Source: Alentia gelatinosa
Lineage: Eukaryota > Annelida > Polychaeta > Phyllodocida > Polynoidae
Length of the DNA stretch: 64,000 nt
Assembly (NCBI GenBank): GCA_950022655.1
Contig: OX465579.1
Span: 180,114,303-180,178,302 of the forward strand
Direction of reading: 5' to 3'
The notes beneath the pieces are model-generated. The model was not told where the DNA came from, ran no database searches, and saw only the letters and a list, made by a program, of their open reading frames with translations. Made by a program: the position numbers and the translations under genes. Positions 56,080 to 64,000 of the stretch are shown here, piece after piece (position 1 is the first letter of the stretch; each line of letters opens with the position of its first letter).

Positions 56080-57390
56080 CACATTCACTGGTCTGCAAGG
56101 TAAAGAATGAGTTCTCAATGAGACATGGACTCAGAGAAATCGGTGATATTTGTGAATGTATCCACAGTAAAGATTTGTATACATAGCGAACTCCAATAAA
56201 GACACAACGAGTAAATCCAGTGCACAAGCGTTAATATTCTGTATTCAATCACTTCACAGTCTAAACAGGTGTCCCACAGAGTCAACAATTACCCAGCATA
56301 ATTAACTACTATGTGATCACAGAAGACCATAGCAGAGACCAGGCTCAACCGGGCTAGTCAGTATGTCCACTTGTTATATGGCGAAACGGTGTGTATTTGC
56401 AGGATTTATCTCAACCATGGTATTTTTCCACATGGACTTAACATTGAAAACTCTTACCCAAATCCCATTGAGTATTTAGGAAGAATATCCAATTTGGGAT
56501 TATGTCACAAAGGTTGGCCCCATAGTCAATGTGAGGGTCAGATGACTTCAGAAACCTATTCAAGTGTGATGTCAGAGCCCGATCCCATCTCATTTGTCGC
56601 GTAGTAATTCAAAAGATGAAGCTACATGAATTACTAAATGATTCAAACATGATGGGATCGAGCTCTGACTCTTTTATAGGTTTCCTCTATAATATACCAT
56701 GTATAATGTTAACAATGTTAAACCTTGGGCTTTGTATCATGTACTGGTCTTATCGTTTGACCTCTCATCTGATATGTATTAGATATCATCACATGCAAAT
56801 AAATCAATGATTATTATTACAAAGAGGACCATGAAAGCTCCTTAAACGAGAGATAATGTACAACTGGACAGAGACATGGACATGTTATGTGATGAGTGAA
56901 TGCGCCTTTAGACTGATATACAGGAGAGCATCTAGGAGACTGTTTGGACGTTCAGGTCGTTGTGCGTGAGTGATTCCACATAACAACATAAACCATGATT
57001 GGACGCCACTAAAACAAGAACATCCTACATTTGTCCATGAGTTGCCACTCAGTGACTTGTTATTGTTTATGGTTTGTGACTTTTATCATCTGTAGGAATG
57101 TTGTGAACTGATGACGTGACCAGGTACCGGTCAGCTTTACTCCGCCTCTTTGTACTTCTGAGGTTTCAGCTGTAATTTGTATCACTCAATAGGGAAGGTT
57201 CATCGGTTTAACCCTCTGTGTTTATATATTGAATAAAGCATGTCCCCAAATCCCAACTTTCAATATTACTCATTGCATTAATATTCAAATATTGCTCCGT
57301 GTCACCCTGATCCATTATAGAAAGATAATCGTACCATTTTGGTGGGTTAGATCTAAAGGTTGTTTCATGTTAATATGGTGTACACATTGT
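56080..57390. other. Upstream region of gene 2a, no exon recognised
   Basis: I looked on the minus strand for a Cys-rich ectodomain exon and found none. Contains an inverted repeat (56547-56700). Confidence 0.4.
56547..56700. repeat. Inverted repeat, about 60-bp arms
   Basis: cagaaacctattc, tcagagcccgatcccatc and tagtaattca recur inverted as gaattacta, gatgggatcgagctctga and ataggtttc. Probably a MITE remnant. Confidence 0.65.
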
Positions 57391-57392
57391 GT

Positions 57393-57445
57393 GCATATAT
57401 AAACACACATATATATATATACATCTATATACATGTATATGCATC
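57393..57445. repeat. AT-rich microsatellite
   Basis: A run of (ta)n, acacata and tatacatgtata-like sequence. Confidence 0.8.
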
Positions 57446-57859
57446 GATACACTCCTCTTAGGTCATTATTGCATTCCCTTTGCACTCACAGTTCTAGTTT
57501 GCATTTCATTATTTTGCATAATCTAACAAGAGTTTTTGGTTATGACGGAAAGGCATTTTGTTCCCTGAAAACCTGTCAATTACATTTCTTTGATGGAGGT
57601 TCTTTCAGAGTTGACTTTGCTGTCTTTGGTGACTTTGGTCTTGTTGTGAAGAGGTTGCCTGGCAATGCCTCTTCTATACACCATGCAGCTCCCATCTAAA
57701 TGTGAGTCAAGAACCTAAAGGTATCTTTACCACTATGATAATGGACATATCTCTTCCTCCATACTATTTTCCTCATTCAGTGTTAATATCCAACACAAAG
57801 ACATCCAACGCGCTGACATAGGCCAAAAAGTCTCTGAAGCACAAATGAGCATATTAATT

Positions 57860-58310
57860 ATTAGAGACATCGGGTTGAGACAGTGGTGTCTGTAGTCATT
57901 CATCAACAATGCTCACTAAACACTGTCTTCTGCCTCAGTCTGTGTCACCGGAGATGCAGCCTATTAATCATCAAATACAACTGTAATGGGTTGAGACAGT
58001 GGTGTTTGTAGTCATTCATCGACAGTGCTCACTAAACACTGTCTTCTGCCTCAGTCTGTGTCACCGGAGATGCAGCGTATTAATCATCAAATACAACTGT
58101 AAAGGGTTGAGACAGTGGTGTTTGTAGTCATTCATCGACAGTGCTCACTAAACACTGTCTTCTGCCTCAGTCTGTGTCACCGGAGATGCAGCGTATTAAT
58201 CATCAAATACAACTGTAACGGGTTGAGACAGTGGTGTCTGTCTCCTTCATCCACAATGCTCACTAAACACTGTCTTCTGCCACAGTCTGTGTCACCGGAG
58301 ATGCTGCCTG
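57860..58310 (-). repeat. About 115-bp minisatellite built from the 3' end of gene 2b
   Basis: About four copies of the sequence encoding the last residues of gene 2b (on the plus strand cactaaacactgtcttctgc, ctcagtctgtgtcaccggag) plus 3' flank (attaatcatcaaatacaact, gggttgagacagtggtgt). The rightmost unit is the real gene end; all lie downstream of it on the minus strand. Confidence 0.88.
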
Positions 58311-58754
58311 CTGTGAATCTTCTTCCAGTATCTGACGGTAAGAAGGGGGTAACTCTATATCTCCCGTGTGAGCCCCGGCTATCTCGCTATAAGGAGGAGG
58401 TGAACCCGGGCTTTCCCCACTCGCATTAGAAGGCGTTGACTCCTGACCACTCCTAGGACCTTCCCCTGCCCGAGTTCTCCTGTCAGGGTTTCCCACAAAG
58501 GGGTAGCTAAATGTGCAGCCAGACTGTATGTACATGAAACCTGATGCAGGTGGTCCAAGGGCTAGTGAGCCCAGAGCTGTACTGCGGGGCACCTGTAATC
58601 CATTGTTTGCAGGGCGACGGCGTGTATTGTGAATGGTATCCAAGACAGTTGTCTCGATGTCATCGTCCCTCATGCAGCAGAGCCAGCAGGCCACACCGAA
58701 ACTTCCGGTCATGATGAGACCCATCAGGGCCACTATGACCATCGGCATGGCCAT
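58263..58754 (-). CDS. Gene 2b: PPxY single-pass membrane protein, intact counterpart of pseudogene 1b
   Basis: 163 residues from ATG at 58754 (MAMPM). TM helix MVIVALMGLIMTGSFGVAC then WLCCMRDDD, with the juxtamembrane CC. The tail has LGPPASGFMYIQSGCTFSY and two PPxY motifs, SPPPYSEIAG and LPPSYRQILEE, ending TVAEDSV, whose last residues fit a class I PDZ-binding pattern only loosely. The exon opens at 58777 after acceptor ttttaccgttgcag with two bases of a split codon and stays open upstream of the ATG. The first exon is therefore expected elsewhere. Same TM-CC-PPxY plan as its neighbours, but a distinct subfamily. Confidence 0.7.
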   Translation of the reverse strand: MAMPMVIVALMGLIMTGSFGVACWLCCMRDDDIETTVLDTIHNTRRRPANNGLQVPRSTALGSLALGPPASGFMYIQSGCTFSYPFVGNPDRRTRAGEGPRSGQESTPSNASGESPGSPPPYSEIAGAHTGDIELPPSYRQILEEDSQQAASPVTQTVAEDSV

Positions 58755-59156
58755 TCTGTGCTGCGTCGAGGACTGGTCTGCAACGGTAAAATGGGCACAT
58801 TCCTCAGTGAGGTTTGGGCTGTTTGGTATTTCATTGGCACTGAAAACTATCAACAGAGTTTTCAAATATCATTTATCTCACCCCTGGTGCAAGTTCAGCC
58901 ATAGGAATAACATCAACAAGTTATATGCAATAATCACCGGCGTAAAGTGACAATACAATGCCATAGTCATGGCAGAGTGATGTAAGATGCATATGACATC
59001 ATAATCAACTGGCCAATCAGCGGAATTTGAGAAGGTAGGCAAGACATCAACATGGAGATTTATCTGTTCCTCTAAGGATTTGCTTAAGCAATTTGAATTA
59101 TTCTGATATTCTGATGCTATTTACCTGGATGATGATGACTGTGCATCCAAACTCTA

Positions 59157-59448
59157 AGGGGGCCTCCCACCCACTACCATTTTGTTCCCAACGGGCTACG
59201 ATTAACCCTTTGGCGATGTCAGCGACAACCTGAACAACATTGTGGAGTTATCGTAAAGCTTGACATCAATTAGGTGGGTTTTGTTGCCGAGCTCTACAAT
59301 CCGTGCTGACATGTTTTGACGCTCTACGATGAATAAACATTAATCGCAGGGTGTCGAAATTCAAACATGTCTGAATTCCATATTCCGTCGTAGCCTATCG
59401 GGGACGAGTACGGCCAGAAAATCGTCATAGTAGGTGGGAGGGCCCCCT
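59157..59448. mobile_element. MITE with AGGGGGCC termini, TSD TA
   Basis: 292 bp with inverted ends of about 18 bp (AGGGGGCCTCCCACC / GGTGGGAGGGCCCCCT) flanked by TA. No coding capacity. The TA target suggests mobilisation by a Tc1/mariner-type transposase. Confidence 0.85.
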
Positions 59449-59459
59449 TAAAGATATTG

Positions 59460-61639
59460 CTTGATGACAGAATCAAAATATAATAAATTACAGGTGTTAA
59501 GATAGGTTTTCGGAAAGTACAAGAGGAAAGGGCTGAGTACAGATGAATTAGTAAGAAAATTAGACATAAGACGAAACTGTCATCTACTTGTTATAAAAGA
59601 AACAGTGGGGTTTGGATGCACAGCATGAATTCGATTTTTCGGAGAGAAAGCAATGACAAGTTTTAATCAAAATTTAAAAGAAAAAAAAGAATTTGGCAAA
59701 ATTGCCGAGATTGTCAGTGATCTTCAGTCATGCACCACCGATGAACCTTGAATACTGCTGATACAAAATGATCTACACCGTTTTCATCGGCCAATGGGAA
59801 CAGGCCTTTAGAATGTATTGATTATCCTAGTAGTGGCAGAATGATCTGACAATATGTCTATGATTATTATAATACCCTATTGCCTTGACTGCTTTGCAAA
59901 CTTCATTAACTTCTGGCAGGACATGACGCCCTTTATTGTATTAGTAACATGTGGGTATAGACATCTGGTCAAGGCACTGTATCCTATACGTGGGGTGACT
60001 AGAGGGAAAAAGAACCCTCCTCTGTTAGCTAAGTTGTTAAGTTGCCTTCTTCCTCGCACAGAAACAGTCTTCCATTTATGGAAAGTGGATCTTTATGTTT
60101 CAGGTTTAATCTGAAGAAGGCAGTTATAGAATGCCCCACCTTTAACTGAGACAGCACATTCAGTGACTGATATGCATGTAGTGGAACTAGTTGTGAAGGG
60201 AAGAATTGACTGAAGAAGGTCATTTGGGATTTTTTTGTTTAAAACACTCGATGGCACAGTAACCACTTCAGGCCACAAGGGTCCTGAGTAACCAATAATT
60301 CTATTAAGACGAAAAGTTTTAATATTAGTAGACTTTTGAAACAGAATATTTCATAAAATGCTACAATTCAAGTGATATGCGCCAATAGACAACTTAGAAA
60401 GGAAAGTCCTATTAGATATTTCAGATTTCATTCATTTATTTTCAATATGGTTTCGTATATTTCTGAACTCAGTCATGTGTTGCGGACTACGCAGGCTACG
60501 GGGAAATGGCCATCAGATCTCCATGGCTTCAGGACAGCACATTTTGCTGTGATCAGTTTTATATCACATTTACCATTTGGTTTAATGGTGACCTCAAGAC
60601 AACATTAAATCATAACAAGCGTCATTATCTTCATCATCACAGTGCAAAGAATCAAAGGAGGCAGTGCACACAAAAATACGAAAAAAGGCCATTTTAATCA
60701 TATATTAAGTCATCGATTCAGTGAGGCCAAACACTATTATACTGCACCCAGAGGTGGTAGTTATCATATGGAGCGGACTTCTGTCTCTGCAATTAGCTGT
60801 TGATACCAATCTCTGCAGTCCTAGTATTTATACATGTAAGACTTCTACTTTATGAAGTATTTATCATTATCAGATGCAAATCTACGAACTCTTCCAAATA
60901 CTATCTCAGAATGATGTATTCTGTTAAACAAACACAGAATGACTGAATTGACCGGTCTGTATATTTACAAATCACATGTCCTTGTCCGGTCAGTATATTT
61001 ACAGATCACATGTTGCTTGGTGGAAATGAAGGACATCAATCAAGAGGTGAGAGTTAAAACTTTGAGTATCAGAAATTGGACATGACTCAATAAACCCCAG
61101 TATATTTCTCCACAGGCTTAAGATTGGGAGCTCATACTCCATGGCCGTGATGGTAGTGTACCCAATACTCGATGGCTAATTGAGTGAGTTATTTATTGAC
61201 TAATAATGTTCATGTATGAACATGTATATGGGGTGAGATAAAATTAGAAACCCTCTTGATGAAAATAACTTGCTCTGCAATACACCTCGTTTGACCGCTA
61301 CGTAATTCACTCAGCTTCAGTTCGTGAATTACTCTGGGTTGAAACTTGATGGAGTACATACCAAGTTATTCATATCTTATGAGTTTCCTTCTAAATATCA
61401 ACATATACCTCTGACTCCTGCCACCTCAGGATGTAGCCAATGGAAAATACTTTGTAACACAATAATGTGTATTTACTGTATTGTAACTAAGACTGCGCTT
61501 GTTGTAATGTCTCTGCCTGGAGAGTGAACAGGCATTGGAATGTATGACGCGGTCTGAGCCACAAGGAGCTTGGATAGGATGGTGCACTCTGACTCAGCCA
61601 GACCAGACCAGTGTCATGTAACATCACCAACAGTCACAT
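59460..61639. other. Non-coding part of duplication copy 2
   Basis: Matches 38025-39569 and 51366 onward in copy 1. Only short ORFs, not conserved between the copies. A local duplication (tatatttacaaatcacatgt / tatatttacagatcacatgt) at about 60957-61013 marks the site which, in copy 1, received both the gypsy element and the solo LTR. Confidence 0.6.
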
Positions 61640-62174
61640 TGTAAAGTTCTGGTCTATACATCCCTATCGTGGCCATGTAATATTGGTTTCTATGAGAAGA
61701 AAGTAATCATCTAAATTACCCCTAATTATTGAGGAACAAATTGACTGAATTGGACCAGTCACCATTTTGGTTAGTAACCTCCTCCCTGATGTTTACAATA
61801 CGGCTGCCATGCTTTGAATGGCATATAATACCCCTATTATCGCTCAGCTCTAGTTCCCAGTCTGCCCACATGAGGGCAGGTCGCTCCACCTATCACACTT
61901 CGAGTTGTTCAGTGTCATGAGCGGCCTCCTGACATGTGCGACAGACCGGAACGGGCACTCAACCAGAATGTATTTGGTCTTCCCCTATTGGCTGTTGGTA
62001 CAACAGCCAATGAGAGCGCAGAGCTCACAGATGCCAGGCCTGTCATGTCAACCCCCTGCTAAGGGTATAAAACCAAGACCCATTCCTGTCAATAGACAGT
62101 CACTGATACCTAGTACTTCTGAGTTGCTCTTCTTAAGGTCTACTCCTTACACAAGTAGGGTCCAAGACTTTACA
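61640..62174 (+). mobile_element. Solo LTR, family TGTAAAG (copy 3), TSD ACAT
   Basis: 535 bp from TGTAAAG to CTTTACA, flanked by ACAT (61636-61639 and 62175-62178). TATAAAA at 62066-62072. It is the best preserved of the three copies (others at 16825 and 31739, opposite orientation). It shares TGTAAAG/CTTTACA ends with the gypsy LTR but not its internal sequence, so it is a related but different family. The 101-codon ORF inside is not a gene. Confidence 0.9.
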
Positions 62175-62269
62175 ACATGTTACACAATGAGAAGTAGTGA
62201 AGTTATATAACAAATGAATGTTGAGTTATGTACTATAAATTTACAACTTACAGAATTAGTAAATTGCAA

Positions 62270-64000
62270 GCAAGACATAGTGTGCTCTATATGCCACCAT
62301 GGGTGACATACTGTGCTTTATATGCCACCATGGGTGACATAGTGTGCTCTATATGCCACCATGGGTGACATAGTGTGGTCTATATTCCACCATGGGTGAC
62401 ATAGTGTGCTCTATATGCCACCATGGGTGACATTTTGTGCTCTATATGCCACCATGGGTGACATAGTGTGGTCTATATGCCACCATGGGTGACATAGTGT
62501 GGTCTATATGCCACCATGGGTGACATTCTGTGCTCTATATGCCACCATGGGTGACATACTGTGCTTTATATGCCACCATGGGTGACATAGTGTGATCTAT
62601 ATGCCACCATGGGTGACATAGTGTGGTCTATATGCCACCATGGGTGACATATTGTGCTCTATATGCCACCATGGGTGACATAGTGTGGTCTATATGCCAC
62701 CATGGGTGACATACTGTGCTTTATATGCCACCATGGGTGACATAGTGTGGTCTATATGCCACCATGGGTGACATAGTGTGGTCTATATGCCACCATGGGT
62801 GACATAGTGTGGTCTATATGCCACCATGGGTGACATAGTGTGGTCTATATGCCACCATGGGTGACATAGTGTGGTCTATATGCCACCATGGGTGACATAG
62901 TGTGGTCTATATGCCACCATGGGTGACATAGTGTGGTCTATATGCCACCATGGGTGACATAGTGTGGTCTATATGCCACCATGGGTGACATAGTGTGGTC
63001 TATATGCCACTATGGGTGACATAGTGTGGTCTATATGCCACCATGGGTGACATAGTGTGGTCTATATGCCACCATGGGTGACATAGTGTGGTCTATATGC
63101 CACCATGGGTGACATAGTGTGCTCTATATGCCACCATGGGTGACATAGTGTGCTCTATATGCCACCATGGGTGACATAGTGTGCTCTATATGCCACCATG
63201 GGTGACATAGTGTGGTCTATATGCCACCATGGGTGACATAGTGTGGTTTATATGCCACTATGGGTGACATAGTGTGGTCTATATGCCACTGTGGGTGACA
63301 TAGTGTGGTCTATATGCCACCATGGGTGACATAGTGTGGTCTATATGCCACCATGGGTGACATAGTGTGGTCTATATGCCACCATGGGTGACATAGTGTG
63401 GTCTATTGCCACCATGGGTGACATACTGTGCTCTATATGCCACCATGGGTGACATAGTGTGGTCTATATTCCACCATGGGTGACATAGTGTGGTCTATAT
63501 GCCACCATGGGTGACATACTGTGCTCTATATGCCACCATGGGTGACATAGTGTGGTCTATATGCCACCATGGGTGACATACTGTGCACTATATGCCACCA
63601 TGGGTGACATAGTGTGGTCTATATGCCACCATGGGTGACATAGTGTGGTCTATATGCCACCATGGGTGACATAGTATGCTCTATATGCCACCATGGGTGA
63701 CATAGTGTGGTCTATATGCCACCATGGGTGACATAGTGTGGTCTATATGCCACCATGGGTGACATACTGTGCTCTATATGCCACCATGGGTGACATAGTG
63801 TGGTCTATATGCCACCATGGGTGACATAGTGTGGTCTATATGCCACTATGGGTGACATAGTGTGGTCCATATGCCACCATGGGTGACATAGTGTGGTCTA
63901 TATGCCACCATGGGTCACATAGTGTGGTCTATATGCCACCATGGGTGACATAGTGTGCTCTATATGCCACCATGGGTGACATAGTGTGGTCTATATGCCA
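62270..64000. repeat. 31-bp minisatellite (ccaccatgggtgacata), expanded allele of copy 2
   Basis: Over 50 copies of gacatagtgtggtctatatg then ccaccatgggt, running off the window. Variants (tactgtgct, ttccacc, ccactatggg) are scattered. The copy 1 counterpart has about nine units. Confidence 0.96.

Larger units (their letters stand above)
54650..64000. repeat. Segmental duplication copy 2
   Basis: Collinear with 32990-39569 plus 51366-52205. It contains both PPxY genes intact, a MITE, a solo LTR and an expanded 31-bp array running off the window. Non-coding sequence differs visibly by substitutions and small indels, so the duplication is much older than the gypsy insertion. Confidence 0.85.

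Overview
This is an animal nuclear genome window: spliced genes with GT-AG introns, tandem repeats filling the introns, one complete Ty3/gypsy retrotransposon with an envelope gene, solo LTRs and MITEs. I cannot name the species. Several minisatellites contain an exon-intron junction in their repeat unit. I recall this habit being described for amphioxus (Branchiostoma) introns, so amphioxus is my first guess and a lophotrochozoan such as a bivalve the alternative.

Region 1 (about 1-23,270, + strand) holds the 3' two thirds of a divergent nicotinic-receptor-like Cys-loop channel subunit. Five exons join in phase: A 1653-1856 (Cys-loop), B 8674-8942 (to end of TM1), C 18438-18524 (TM2), D 20564-20682 (TM3), E 22806-23267 (MA helix, TM4, stop). 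N-terminal exons lie left of the window. The introns are mostly minisatellites. At least five of them are tandem copies of the splice junction of the neighbouring exon, giving up to about 150 decoy splice sites in one intron.

Region 2 (23,270-33,000) has no convincing gene. It holds four more minisatellites (31, 30, 39 and 77/80 bp units) and a solo LTR (31,739-32,248, TSD TACT).

Region 3 (about 33,000-64,000) is a diverged segmental duplication around a minus-strand cluster of small single-pass membrane adaptor genes with PPxY motifs (Shisa/CYYR1/WBP1-like architecture). Copy 1 (about 32,990-39,569, resuming 51,366-52,205) has one intact gene and one frameshifted pseudogene. Copy 2 (about 54,650 to the window end) has both genes intact. 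A fifth paralogue lies between them at 53,727-54,113.

Copy 1 was broken up by a gag-like fragment (36,700-38,020), an 11.4 kb Ty3/gypsy element (39,570-50,940) and a 400-bp solo LTR (50,966-51,365). The gypsy element has LTRs differing at one base in 469, intact gag, pol and env, a tRNA-Arg-like primer site, a GGGAAAC frameshift heptamer at the gag stop, and TSD ACAT. It is very young. Copy 2 carries a different solo LTR (61,640-62,174, TSD ACAT) and a MITE, and ends in a 31-bp minisatellite that has grown from about 9 copies in copy 1 to over 50.
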